Source: Anthonomus grandis grandis (taxonomy: Eukaryota; Arthropoda; Insecta; Coleoptera; Curculionidae). Taken from it: 64,000 nucleotides of DNA. The stretch covers positions 8,742,001 to 8,806,000 of the forward strand of contig NC_065550.1 of NCBI RefSeq assembly GCF_022605725.1, in the 5' to 3' direction. Position numbers and translations under genes: made by a program. Under the pieces are notes generated by a model that saw only the letters and a program-made list of their open reading frames with translations, was not told the DNA's origin and did no database searches. Shown piece after piece: positions 33,107-44,545 of the stretch. Each line of letters starts with the position of its first letter. Positions within the stretch are counted from its first letter, which is position 1.

Positions 33107-34704
33107 TTAAGTTTTGAAAGCTTTAAATCCACACAAGTCAAAAGCCTGATTAAATCTATTTCCCAGCCGGTGGAGTCGATTAATTGGACAAAATTTACCA
33201 TAGTTTGTATGGTCACATTCAACCAGAAAAGGGGACGTCTCTCTAAGGACTCTGGTATTGCACCTAAAGTTTATCCGCGATAACAATTCAGGGCAATCAA
33301 TAGCATTATTAATCAACTTGTGAAGAAATATCATATCACACCTAGTTCGATAGTCCTCAAGAGAAGTCATATTTAGCCTTGATTTAAGTTCCAATAAAGA
33401 CTGATCTCGTACATTTAATCGCCAGGCACAAGTACTGAGAAATTTATTTTGGACCTTGTCAAGACTGTAAATATGGTTAGCATAATAAGGAGACCAGACT
33501 ATGGAAGAATAAGACATGAAACTACGAAAAGTGTAAGATATAAAACTCTGAAGGAAGCTACTGAGAAGTCTTGAGTATTTCTAGTTATAAAACCAAGAGT
33601 ACGAAGGGCTTTACTAGACAAACTATCTATATGGGGTATGAAAGTCAGGGAACTGTCAAACAACACCCCCAAATCTTTAATTAGCGATACTCTTGAAAGT
33701 ATATTACCATTTATGTGGTAGTCAAATAGGACAACTTTTCTAGATTTAGTAAAAGAAATGATAAAACACTTATCCTTATTAAGATGTAAGCCATTTGAGA
33801 CAGACCAATTGTATAGAGAATCTATGTCTGATTGTATCATCAGGCAATCAGACAAGTTTAAAATATGTAAAAATAGCTTCGGGTCGTCTGCAAATAATAG
33901 GAATTGGCAAAATTTGATAATACTAAAAATATCGTTAATAAATTAAAGAGTAGAGTCCCCAAATGGGACCTCTGAAGTGACCAAAATAGGAACTGAAAGT
34001 AAACCCCTTACATTAACAAATTGTATTCTTTTAAGTAGGTAACTATTTAGCCAAGAAAGAAACCACTTAGGGAAACCATAGCATCTTAATTTAACTGTGT
34101 CAAAGGCCTTCGAGAAATCAGTATAGATGGAGTCGACCTGATGACCCTTTTCGAAAGCCCTGACAATGAAGTCATGATATAATATAAGCTTTGTAGAAGT
34201 AGATTTACCCTGCCTAAACCCATGTTGCTCGTTGATCAAGAGACCTCTACAATGCCAAGTAAGATATTTGTTCACGATAAGCTCAAAAAGCTTAGGGATA
34301 GCAGGTAACATAACAATGGGCCTGTAATTTTTTATATCATCCCTGTCACCATTTTTAAATACACGAGTTATAAAGCTGTCACGCCATTTCTAAGGGAAAG
34401 TTTGTAATTTTAAAGACAAATTAAATAATGTACACAAAGGTCTAGACAAACTATAAACACATCTTTTTAGGAAATAGGTAGGGACATTATCAGGACCATA
34501 ACTCAGTTTGTCCCTAAGACCAAATATAGATTCAAAAACCTCAGACAGGATGAACTGGATAAAAGGCATGTCGACAGAATTTGCTACAGGAAAATTAAAG
34601 TTAGGGAGATCAACCTCATCACAGTGATAAACACTAGAAAAATAGGTAGAAAATAAGTTTGCAATATCCTCCTCCGAATCTGCTGAAATACCATGTAAAT
34701 GCAT
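33107..34704 (-). pseudogene. LINE reverse transcriptase fragments
   Basis: Pieces in order on the minus strand: SYGPDNVPTYFLKRCV (34704-34390); NEQHGFRQGKSTSTKLILY and DSIYTDFSKAFDTV (34311-33943); after a stop at 33945 the FLLFADD catalytic motif near 33880; NGLHLNKDKCFIISFTKS (33855-33499); and the C-terminal LDKVQNKFLS...RLNMTSLEDYRTRCDM (33517-33107). The SGVPQGSHLGPLLF block before FIND is deleted to EVPFGDSTL. The FADD active site is retained. Confidence 0.8.
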
Positions 34705-35313
34705 AGCATTTGGGATACCATGACTTTCATTAAGGGAGTTAATATGATTCCAAAATTGTGTGGTGTCAGATTGAATTGACTCATTTAAGGTAGCAATGTA
34801 AGATATAGAGCATTACTCAGTATGAACTTTACATTGAGTACGTAGGTTAGCAAACAGGATATAATCTTCAGCTAAGTTAATACTTTTGAATTTAGCATGA
34901 GCAGTCTTTTTTGATAAAATAAGATTCCTTAATTCTGGGGAAAACCAACCAAGGAAATCTGGAAGGTTTATATATTTTTTGGGGTACATAGAGTGAGATT
35001 GCATATAAAACTACTTCATAAGTGTGTATAACTCATAGTGAATAACTTCACTGAATTATCGATGTCTGAATCATCAAAAATACTAATTCAGTCCACTAAA
35101 GAAAAATAATCATTCAAACTTACAAAATCAGCATTTTTAAAATCAAGATAAGTTGTACTATAATCCAACATGTACACACATATAAAATACACCATGATTG
35201 TTTGGAATAATGTTAAATTGTCTCATATTTAGATAAGAAAATGATTCAAAAACTATTTTGGCTGGATAGGTCAGTGCGCCCTTAACTAATAGACCATCTG
35301 CAATTGAGTAATT

Positions 35314-35556
35314 TCAAGTGGCTAAGGGTAAATTGTAATCTCCAAATAGAAATACAGGTATATTGGGAAAACTGTCCTTAATACTTTCAACTGCTGAGCA
35401 ATGGGTACGGTAGACTTCTTTTGAAGAATTTGGAGGAATGTAAACACAACCCAAAATATTAGATAGCTCACTATAATCCACTTGAATAAAAATGTGCTCC
35501 ACATTTAAGATATCAGTCTTGAGTTGTTTGACTTTAAATTTATTGTGTACTAACAT
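35314..35556 (-). pseudogene. LINE endonuclease fragment
   Basis: IFIQVDYSELSNILGCVYIPPNSSK and VFLFGDYNLP match the apurinic-type endonuclease domain (the YIPP and GDxN motifs). 34813-35304 between this and the RT contains shattered domain-linker frames such as WFSPELRNLILSKKTAHAKF. Confidence 0.65.
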
Positions 35557-35730
35557 TAATACTCCATCACCCCGTTACTTAGTACTAGTTAAGGAATTGC
35601 GATCTAGCCTAAAAATCTGATATTCAGAATTAGCTAATTCATTGTCTGAGTAATGTTGATTTAGGCAAGTTACAATCAAAATAATGGCATAATAATCACA
35701 TTGCAATATGGCACAACGAAGTTGATCAAG

Positions 35731-36069
35731 TTAAGTACCAATGCCACCCAGATTCTGAAAATAAATAGATATGGAGGTTAATGTGTTCGGTTTTTTGGTA
35801 GTGGCTTTTTGGTAATAGATGGAGCCTATTCTTATGATACCATCAAGTCTGTTTCGCCTTTTCATTGCATTCTTTACCAAATTTGAGTGTTTAGTTACCA
35901 CTTTAATTGACATATTCCTGCCTTCAGAAGCCTGGCCTACTCGTAAAGCCTTTAAATTATCATCCTGTGCGAAGGCAACATTTGTTAAGCTTGGGGCGAG
36001 TACAACATTGTCATTGTCAATTCTTTCTTGCATACTGCTACTTCCAGATTCAGGAACACCATAAACCAT
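35731..36069 (-). pseudogene. LINE ORF1 end fused to endonuclease start
   Basis: MVYGVPESGSSSMQERI with KRRNRLDGIIRIGS resembles the C-terminal part of LINE ORF1 nucleic-acid-binding proteins. The same frame runs into SISIYFQNLGGIGT, the usual opening of the endonuclease. The two are normally in separate frames, so a deletion has fused them. Confidence 0.5.
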
Positions 36070-36327
36070 TAGATTTATGATATATTTTTTCCCCTTAATT
36101 TACAGTTGATTTTAAACTATAATATATAAACGATAACGTTATCCAGCATTTTTTAAAAAAATAGTATAACATTTTTAATATATTATTGCATTATACTTAT
36201 CTAGATACTTATGACGTGAAAACAATTGAATTATGTTATCAAAAAATCAGCTGCAAATATTTGTTTTCTTCTCTACTTATTCTAAGGCTCCAAATATTTA
36301 AGTTTTAGAGATTACGATAATCACATA

Positions 36328-36551
36328 ATGGTCCAGTTCAGTAATCAAGAAATGACAGATATGCATTTCGTTTACGAAATGGCTCTGGGTAACGCTCGAC
36401 TAGCACGACGGTTGTGTGGTGATTGATTTCCACACCGCTCCTGGCCTAATGTACAAACTTTCATCAACACAAATTGTAGGAAGAGCTGCAAGTGTAAAAA
36501 CTATCCAAAACGAAGAAACTCTGCTTAATATAATCAAAGAGGACCCTATTT
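36328..36551 (+). pseudogene. DUF4817 helix-turn-helix remnant
   Basis: FSNQEMTDMHFVYEMALGNARLARRL, a TGA stop, then FPHRSWPNVQTFINT, then in another frame GRAASVKTIQNEETLLNIIKEDP. This matches the DUF4817 DNA-binding module seen at the start of many insect transposase-like proteins. The remainder is absent. Confidence 0.6.
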
Positions 36552-36697
36552 GATGATTGATTACATAATTATTTAAATTACAGTTTCAAGACTAATCACA
36601 TTTTTCATTTACCTTGATACTTAAAAAGTCTAACACAGAGATACCAAATTCAAAAAAGTAGTTCATTTTTCTCAAAGAGACCTCTTAATAATAAAAC

Positions 36698-36818
36698 TTC
36701 AGAGATTGGAAGGACACAAAACTTGATTACACGTCTTAGGGCGAAACACGTGTAATCGTTTTTTTTTTAAATAAACATAATTTGAGACCATTGACTTTGT
36801 GTCCCTCCAATCTCTGAA
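36698..36818. repeat. Hairpin repeat with embedded palindrome
   Basis: Arms TTCAGAGATTGGAAGGACAC (36698-36717) and GTGTCCCTCCAATCTCTGAA (36799-36818) are inverted repeats with a small bulge. Inside, GATTACACGT (36725-36734) pairs perfectly with ACGTGTAATC (36747-36756) around TTAGGGCGAAAC, a degenerate hammerhead-like core. Probably a short non-autonomous element next to the last DRC11-like exon. Confidence 0.6.
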
Positions 36819-36842
36819 TTTTTAGAGATACCAAATATTTAC

Positions 36843-37032
36843 CATTCTCTAATTTCGTCTTCAATATCCTCCAGCAATCCTGGTGCGACAACTCTCAAAA
36901 TTCTGGCTTTCTCATCATCTATAGCCTTAATATATTCCTTAATTTTTTCATCCCTATACTGCCTACGCTTCTCTAAATTTGCTTCCATTATATCAAATTG
37001 TTCTCTCGACTTCCAACTTGGCTCATTCATGC
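36843..37032 (-). CDS. DRC11: DRC11-like exon 6
   Basis: Acceptor TTCTTAG| and donor GAATG|GTAAAT, splitting a tryptophan codon. Encodes MNEPSWKSREQFDIMEANLE and a charged helical segment ending RVVAPGLLEDIEDEIREW. This highly charged linker follows the IQ motif in the family. The next exon is not in the window. Confidence 0.8.
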
Positions 37033-40000
37033 CTAAGAAGTAATGTATTATAACCATAATAAGTAATTGTATTGCATATTACCTATTAATAATCTCCGTT
37101 TGTTTTCATTAAATTTCATAATATTTCTATCATGGTACCCTCTCCACAATTTTTGAATTTGTGTTGCTGCTGCTCCAGAGATTTCTGGATCTATTGGCTT
37201 TGTTGGTTCTTTTTTAAATCCTGGCTGGCGCTATAAATATATTAATTGAAAGAGTTACGATTCTCCAAACGTAAATATTTTTACCATAGCTTGATGTCTC
37301 ATATAAATAAGGTTTTTTTCATAAAAATACAATCGATCTTGTCTAGCTCTTTCCGCAGTTTGAATCATAATTATTGATTTATGTATTCTTTCTTCTAGTG
37401 CAATTTTTTCTTTCTCTTCCAGAGTTAAACTATCTTGCTTGTTCGCTTCCGAACTAAAGTAGATATTATCTTAAACTTTATAACCAATGAGAACCTATTA
37501 TCTTTGAACTTACGCTCTTGGTTTCAAACTACTCTTTATGGTTTTACCTTCTTCGGCTGCCACAGAAATACTTTTCTTAGCTTCTTCATCTTGTTGTTGA
37601 GGATTTTTATTTTCCAATTGAACTTCATCTTTAGAAGGATTGGTGTCAAATACTACCGATTTTGTTGGTTTGCCTTTAAGTTCGTTATTGACTTCTGTAT
37701 CTGAAATTATAACAGTAGGAACTGGTGGTTCAAAAATACGCTCTCCTTTCTACAAAAAAAATATATATATCTATAATTAAATAAATTAGATTAACTAATC
37801 AGATGTCACCTTTATTCTTTGAATCATATCTTCAATATTCACTGGTCTATGATGAAATAAGCAAGGATGTAGGATTTCAACATCGTAAGGAATAAGCTTT
37901 AGTTCAACTAAGGTGCCATCAATGCAATGATATTCAGATAAACTAATTTTTCTCAACTCATCATTAAATTCATTAAGCCGAATGCAGGCGGAATCAACAA
38001 GTTTTTTAGCTGCCATTCTTTTTTGGGGCTGTAATGGATATAGTAAAATAAAATATATAGTAAAAACATAATCCGTAAGTAACTGAAATGTTAAAACAAC
38101 AAAGTTTTAAAACAAAGTTATACAAAAGCTTTAGGTTTTACGGGTTGGTGAAATTTATAAAACAATTATTAACATAATTCTAGATATTTTTTTATTTGAA
38201 ATGACTTTATTTCTAGAAGTCTCAGATGTTTTATAAATTATCCTGGCAGTTTCTTCTCACCCTTTTTCTGACCTTCTCATAGAACCCTATTTTTAGAAAG
38301 GATTCTAAGCTTCAGCGACCGTAGTAGTTTTTATCACATTTTTTTAAGTTTAAATTTCCTAAATGAGCTAGTGGCCAGGATTTGACTTTTGTAAATAACG
38401 TACCCCCTTTCCTATGGAAATTTGCACGTATTTATAAAGCTTTAATATTCTTATCCTTATATATGTATATTGCAATAATATAACTTACTACTATACGTCC
38501 ATTTTATACTAACAGTAAATAGGATAGAAATCTTAATACTTAAGAGTTTTATCCCTTACTATCTTATTACTTGGAATCATATGTAATAGTATTTCTATAT
38601 AATTTTTAATTCATTCTTGATTTTCGAAGATGTCTGCTTGGTTGCTATTAGCACAAGAAAAGACTGTATACAATACAGGATCATTCGTAACCTACTGTTC
38701 ATACTTGTGTTATGTGTATATGGAACTGGATGTTTAAATTGATCAGTTCTCGCGATGATACAAAACTTGTTCACTTTTTTCTTCTTTTAGAGCTTAATAA
38801 GTTTTACATTAATGTTGCACACGAATACTCCTGATACAACATAACCTTCTAACAGTAGGTTCAACAAATTCACAAATGGAAGCTCTTAATTGTGAGACAG
38901 CATGTACATACATCTTTCTGCTATATTATAGCTGCTCATAGAGTGGCATAGACATGTTTACTGTTACAATAAACATAAACTATTTCTACCCATGCAAAGA
39001 AAAAATACTATAAAGATCTTAAATTTTAAAAATACCGTATTTTTTAACTTTTCATTATTTTGAATTGATATGATTTTTATTGTTATTATTATTATTATTA
39101 TTAGTATTACTATTATTATTATTAATATTTTCTAATATTTACAAAGAATAGAATTTTTTTAGTACTATTGACGTCTTTTTATAATTTAAAGTATTATTTA
39201 CTTACATAAAATCATACTTATAATTACATTGACTACATATACCATATATAACAAATACCATAAGTCATATATTGTAAATCAGGAATTTCTTTAACTTTGT
39301 ATTTAGTTGAGGTCCAATATTGCCTTTATTTCAGTCTATTTACCTTTTACATCAGTTTTTAATAGATCGAAAATATATTACCATATCAACGAGTAATAGA
39401 AGTTAAAAAAAATATATTGAGTACACAAATTGAGTATCCGTAAAAAATATTTTATAGTTTAATATTTCTATGATATATTAAACTATAAAATATTTTTTAC
39501 GGATATTATTTTAAATATTTCTATAATAAAACAAACGAAAGAATAATTTGTTTATATAGAAAGTGTCAACATTTTCTAATATTGTCAAAGTTTTTTTTTT
39601 TAATATTGAACGAAAAAAGTGAGGCCTTGAATAAATAATTAAAAATAATAAATATAAGTAGACATAATATTTTATATATTTATTTTATATACAGGTTGGA
39701 AAATCGATCATTTTGCATAGAGAGGTATATTATGCATAGGAGGCGAAATATGGTAACGCGTACGAAATGCATGCGTTTGTGCGCACGAAATGCGTGTTGT
39801 TTTTCAGTACAACGTTAGTAAGCGTCTGATTTTGATTAATACAACTGTATTACTTCCAATCAAATTTCGCAAAATATTAGGTAAAAATTCAATATACTCT
39901 GATAAAAGTAGAAAAATTTAAACACTATACAAGAATAACATTATAGCTCCTAAAAATAAACTTAATCCAAAATATTTTTACTGAAGGCTCAAACAGACTT

Positions 40001-43000
40001 CTTTGGCTAAACAATAAATTAACCCATCATAAAAACTACTTCGTACTTTCAAAAGAATTTTTGGAAATATGGAATTTCTCCATTTTTCCAAAAATACTCC
40101 TCTAAATTTGTTGGCCTACTAAATTTATGTTTGTAAATAGTCGCTTTGAAATAATCCCAAAAATAAAAGTAATTTGGCACATGCCAAATCTGGAGGTCAT
40201 TTAAAGCCGCCAGTTCCAATATTAAGACGGTTTGAAAAAAGTTGTTAAAAATTATTTCACCATAACCGCATTATGAGCAGGACAGCCGTTTTGTTTAAAA
40301 TGAACCGATCCCAGTTTAAAATCGGAGAGATCGTAAATAACAGGAAGACCTTGTTTTTGCAGCAGCTCAAGGCATTATTGGGTGTTTAAAGGATCATCAA
40401 TAAAAAATTGCCCTATTATATGGTCGCCCAAACATACAGTTTTTGAGGATACTGAGTAGCAAATTAAAAACTTCTGTGCTAATTCTTCCGAGACCAATAT
40501 CAAACAATAGAAGGATTGTATTTCCCACGTAATGGAAAAGAAGATTCATCTGAAAGTAGAATATTTCGTGAATTTCTTTTTATTTTCATTTTCCATTGTG
40601 GTTTTACACAAGTACTCTTCACCATTACTATTTAACTAAGCTTCTCTTTTTTGGAATATTTCAAGGGTTTTTACAAATGTTCCTGTTACCTTTACTCCCT
40701 TCCGATAAAAGGTTCTTGCACTTTAATATTGCATTTATCTTCTCAATTTATAATATTATATTTATATTGGCAAAATTTGAAACCACATTTCAAATTGTTT
40801 TTCGCAAGAAATCGCTCTATTTTGAAATCTAATTAAAAATAAATTATTCCATTGTACTATCGAATTGCAATAATAAATTAAGAAAAACATAATAGCGCTT
40901 TAAAATTCAGCAGTGTAGCGTGCTGTTACACAGCAAAATGAGGCATGCCTATCAGACTGCCGAATGCGTCGAAATGCGTAATCTTCAATTCCCCAACCTG
41001 TATATGAATGAATGAATAAACTTATACGTGTATTTTGAAAATGATTAATATTTAATTTGCGTACTCAGATGATTCAGCAAAACTCATGGTAATTTCGTAA
41101 AAGTAATAAATTACCAGTATCGTAATTTTTTTAAATATTCTAAAATATTACATCAGAAATTAATACTAACTATTCCATATTTCTATGTTAAATATATTAT
41201 AAGTATACTTACATATTAATAAAATAGTTTCTATTTTTTATATTAATTATCTTTTCCAATTTCTTAAATGGGTTTTTTTGACCAGACACATTTATTTAAC
41301 TACAAAGAGTTTTATTTATCTAATTAAAAAGAGTTTCGGTGAGCCTATTTGTAATCGATGAACAATCTCTTTAAGACAAGATTGCCTATAATTATTTTGA
41401 AAACATCAAACAAAACTCAACAAACGAAATAACAAAAAGAAAAGACTGTTGAGAGTATTACCGTTACACATACTCTTATAGGGTAAATGGTTTTAGTTGG
41501 TCGGTGCATACATATACATTTGCGTAAACCAATTTTCGAGAGATCGCGCTGGTACTAAAGTAATTCAATTTATTTTTCTTTAAATTTTGATTTGATGTTT
41601 TAGTGACAATTCTAAGAATAAAAATAATTCTATTGATTATTTAATTATTTCATTAGAATTTTTAAAGAGCAAATGCATCATAGATCTCTTTCCACCTGGG
41701 TTTAGCTTAGGGGACAGTTTTCGTTCTGTTTGTATCTATTGTTTTCTTTTATTTAACAAAACAAAATTAATATTACCATGGTTTGTATTGGACTACTTGG
41801 ATGGAGTAGTCCAAGAGAGAACTACTTGTTTCGTATATAAATGTTTGGAACAATAGAATATTAAAGGTTTATTAAGAATTTGGAACTTAAATGTCTAGAT
41901 AGATCAAATGTAGTTCTAATTCACAACTTAACAACTAAATCACGTTATCAGTAATCACCAAAAACATGGCTGGTATCAGAAATTATGGTAAAATGGCGGC
42001 TAAATTCAACTGCCATTTAATTCCAATCGTCGGTAACCATTTCAGTGGCAAAGATATCCTTAAGAAGTGCAGGCCGACCAATAAAAACTTAATGGTGATA
42101 TTTCATGATGGTTAAAGTCAAAGAAAAAAAAACCAAAATGTGTATGCAAATATCATTTTTCCACAAAACTACAAGTTTTTGGTGAGAGGAGCTGAATCCA
42201 AAATTATATTCACAATCTATAATTCTTGGGTAGGTGCTAAGAAGTTTGCAAACAAGTTTAACTGTAAATAAAAACGCTGTTACGTATCATATATCATGTA
42301 GTTATAAAATATTGCAACACCAGAAATAAAACGAGATGCACATGCTGCCAAAATGATAACAAAAAGCTAGATAATAAAATATAAGCCAACAAATTTTTTG
42401 CGTGATCTTTAGCGTGTGACACAAAAATATCCCAACATATTGTAACATATTATAATTTTTAATGAGCAATATAATGACTGAAAATTAAAGAAATTCCCAA
42501 TTGTGAATTCTGCCCTAGAATCTAGTTTCAATTTTATGATTCTTGTGGTATACAAAGGTAAACAAGTTTTTACTAATTTTTGAAAATCATTCTGTTAATT
42601 TGAATTCCATTTGTAAGGCAGTGAGCAGCCAAAGGACCTGTCATGCACATAAGTCTCCTAATGAATCCGGCGAGCCCCACCGAGGGCTACTAGATGCCAA
42701 TAGCCCTGGACAAAAGCAATGAGGCACTTTGATTTGAAAGACCTAATGTCGCTGGAAAAACTGTAGGTATAACGTATATATGTGAAACGTGTAAGTGCTA
42801 GGCACTAGACGAATTTCGTGTCTTTTGAAGCGCAGTTGTTGTCTGGTAAGATAGGCAGATAGCCAATCTATGTGTGCCTTATCCTATCTCATTATGGAAT
42901 AGCTACACATTTGGCTATACCGCTTATAAGTTCGGGGTCTAGTGGCCATTTCGCTGATTCCAGTCTAGCAAAGCAATCCTCTTTCTCGTCTCCAGCATAG

Positions 43001-44545
43001 CCTGAGTGGCCAGGCACCCAGACAAGCTAAACCCGGCATGCCACCTTTACTAGTTCCTCCAGGATATATATGCGCTCCAGTACGAGCTTGGATCTAACCT
43101 TTTTTGCCGTAATAGCCTAAATGGTATCTGCTAATTAATATTCTTAATCTGCTACCCGAGCCGATCGACACGACCGTATTACGGTATATCTGCAATTTAT
43201 GATTTTATTTCCTCATTTCAGTATAGCGAAGAGTTTAGTACCGTGTTTCCTTAGCGAGTATGCTCTGCTGGTATATGGGACCCTACCACTGAATCCTGAA
43301 CCAACTCTATTATTTATTCTAAAGCCAGAAATTGTTTTCCAGCTTAGCAATATAGATCCATTGGAGCCCTGCCTCTTATACGGTTTCCAAAACTCTTGCA
43401 CTCCACTGTCTTAGGATATTTTTGCATGACCAGTCTCACCAGCTCTTAGATGAGACAAAGACATGTAGCCTATGGTCCTCATTGCTTCGAATTGCATCAC
43501 AAGGTCCAAGGGCAGAAGCCTTAACAAAGTCTTTAGTTAAAGCCGTTCGCATCGAACCCGTTGCGATTAGGCATGCAAGGCCTTAGATTCGGTCCAGTGG
43601 AATTCAGATTTTTACTTTTTTGTGCAGAACTGTCTTGAAGTATTCCAGCTCCATGCCTCCCAAATTTACAACAAGTGGTATGCCAAAGTTGCATCTTTTC
43701 GCGAATAGTACCTAAGCCCTCTGGTTTTTTGGGGTTGATTCTTAGGCCCTCGGAGAGGTACCATTTATCCACTATAGGTATGGTCTTTATCATTGGACCC
43801 TGCATAGAGGCGGTGTTCTTCTTCGGGCAAAGAATTACCAGATCGTAGCGTACACCTGCGTGTGTAGGGCAGCTATTTTTCCATGCTATTATTTCCCCTG
43901 ATATTCTTAGCATTTGCGGGTCTTCGTCTCAGTGGACAGCTGGCCTCGCATGCTTGACTATCACATAAGTCAGGTTAACAGTTCCAATAGCAGTATCTGC
44001 CAGAAGGATGTATCTGGTCGGCATGACTACAAAACCGCCGACTAGTTCCCCTCAAAAAAGTGGTTATAATCAGTATTCCTCTACCTTGATAATAAAATAC
44101 AATTGATCACATTAAATATCAATCATCGTTAAACCCTAGGTTTACCCTATATACCACAAGAGTATGTATCGTGTGTTACTCGGTATATTAATATTATTTT
44201 ACATTTATTTATATGATATAGAAACCTTTATTTCTTCAAGTAACGATTAAAAAATAGAAAAGGGCAGCTTATAGAGCAGCTAACTAGGTTTCAATATGTC
44301 AATACTGAATGCTATAATAATAAGTAAAAATTATTTTAATATACTTGAGCCATTTGATCCACACAAGCGCATAGGTCCTGCACCAGCATACTGTACTTGG
44401 CATACATTCCCCCAATTAGTTCGTTTGCTAGGTTTCGATCAGTGATTGGTTTGTATTTTTTTCTAATTTCTTCATCTCTGCTAGTAAGATCTTCTAGTTT
44501 TTTTTTGGATTTAATCCACCAGTTTGTGTAATACTCGAAAGACAT
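36843..44545 (-). CDS. DRC11: DRC11/IQCA1-like gene, first six coding exons
   Basis: Spliced gene on the minus strand: exons 44545-44345, 38028-37810, 37749-37514, 37453-37285, 37230-37083 and 37032-36843, 1163 coding bases, about 388 residues. Joined exons keep one frame through every junction. The N-terminus (YYTNWWIKSKKKLEDL, then DQMAQ|PQKRMAAKKLVD) and an IQ motif (TQIQKLWRGY) match my memory of IQCA1/DRC11, an IQ and AAA domain subunit of the nexin-dynein regulatory complex in ciliary and flagellar axonemes. In vertebrates the AAA ATPase domain forms the second half; no AAA exon is in the window, so the gene should continue left of position 1. Homology is from memory and not computed. 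Confidence 0.8.
37083..37230 (-). CDS. DRC11: DRC11-like exon 5 (IQ motif)
   Basis: Acceptor TTTATAG|, donor ATAG|GTAATA. Encodes RQPGFKKEPTKPIDPEISG, then AAATQIQKLWRGYHDRNIM, an IQ calmodulin-binding motif. The short intron to exon 6 is 50 bp. Confidence 0.85.
37285..37453 (-). CDS. DRC11: DRC11-like exon 4
   Basis: Acceptor ACTTTAG|, donor GCTATG|GTAAAA. Encodes a helical segment: LTLEEKEKIALEERIHKSI, then IMIQTAERARQDRLYF and EKNLIYMRHQAM, probably coiled coil. Introns on both sides are 60 bp or less. Confidence 0.8.
37514..37749 (-). CDS. DRC11: DRC11-like exon 3 (low complexity)
   Basis: Acceptor TTTTTTTTGTAG|, donor AAGAGC|GTAAGT. Encodes KGERIFEPPVPTVIISDTE, then a lysine-, glutamate- and glutamine-rich stretch (VQLENKNPQQQDEEAKK). 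A variable linker in the family. Confidence 0.75.
37810..38028 (-). CDS. DRC11: DRC11-like exon 2
   Basis: Acceptor CATTACAG|, donor AAAG|GTGACA, which is weaker than the others. 73 codons, phase 0 at both ends. Encodes PQKRMAAKKLVDSACIRL and SLSEYHCIDGTLVELKL followed by a Y/P-rich segment, the best-conserved N-terminal block of the family. Confidence 0.85.
38029..39691 (-). other. DRC11-like intron 1, distal part
   Basis: AT-rich intron sequence. Contains an ATT/TTA microsatellite near 39078-39128 and the perfect hairpin at 39436-39504. No other gene was recognised. Confidence 0.6.
39436..39504. repeat. Perfect hairpin, 30 bp arms, 9 nt loop
   Basis: 39436-39465 (starting ATCCGTAAAAAATATT) is the exact reverse complement of 39475-39504 (ending AATATTTTTTACGGAT). 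The loop is TTCTATGAT. It lies in intron 1 of the DRC11-like gene. It could be a small palindromic transposon core or a miRNA-like precursor; the stem is very AT-rich. Confidence 0.95.
39692..41000 (-). mobile_element. Mariner-like element copy 1
   Basis: Left end TA|CAGGTTGG and right end CCAACCTG|TA give terminal inverted repeats beside TA target sites. A decayed transposase on the minus strand shows FKQNGCPAHNAVMVK near 40255-40300, the second-catalytic-acid motif with N in place of D. Same family as the copies at 44848, 50640 and 51000. Confidence 0.8.
41001..42619. other. DRC11-like intron 1, middle part
   Basis: AT-rich. A small palindrome GGACTACTTGGATGGAGTAGTCC-like sits at about 41788-41810. 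No gene was recognised. Confidence 0.5.
42620..43915 (-). pseudogene. LINE remnant: reverse transcriptase thumb and RNase H
   Basis: On the minus strand, RT-like YDLVILCPKKNTASMQ and VDKWYLSEGLRINPKKPEG (43913-43533), then RNase H pieces RVGSGFSGRVPYTSRAYSLRK (43401-43213) and LVWVPGHSGYAGDEKEDCFAR near 42960-43010. This order fits a LOA/R1-type non-LTR element. Mutated throughout; it lies inside intron 1 of the DRC11-like gene, in the same direction. Confidence 0.6.
44345..44545 (-). CDS. DRC11: DRC11-like exon 1 with start codon
   Basis: ATG at 44545; 67 codons ending CAA|GTATAT, phase 0. Encodes MSFEYYTNWWIKSKKKLEDL, then a basic stretch and MYAKYSMLVQDLCACVDQMAQ. Length and hydrophobic pattern match the start of IQCA1. 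The sequence upstream (44546-44847) would hold the 5' untranslated region and promoter; I could not identify a TATA box or initiator. Confidence 0.8.

Larger units (their letters stand above)
32815..36090 (-). mobile_element. Jockey/CR1-type non-LTR retrotransposon, decayed
   Basis: The minus strand carries, from right to left, the end of ORF1, an endonuclease fragment, reverse transcriptase pieces and a 3' untranslated region ending in TAAATAAATAAATT near 32815. A perfect 11 bp-arm palindrome (ATATATAGTCT/AGACTATATAT, 33070-33092) lies in that 3' region. No poly(A) tail; a TAAA repeat tail is typical of several Jockey/CR1-type families. Many stops and deletions. Confidence 0.75.

Noticed and set aside
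43199..43414. Plus-strand frame of 71 codons
   Set aside because: The minus strand here encodes LINE RNase H; this is its shadow.
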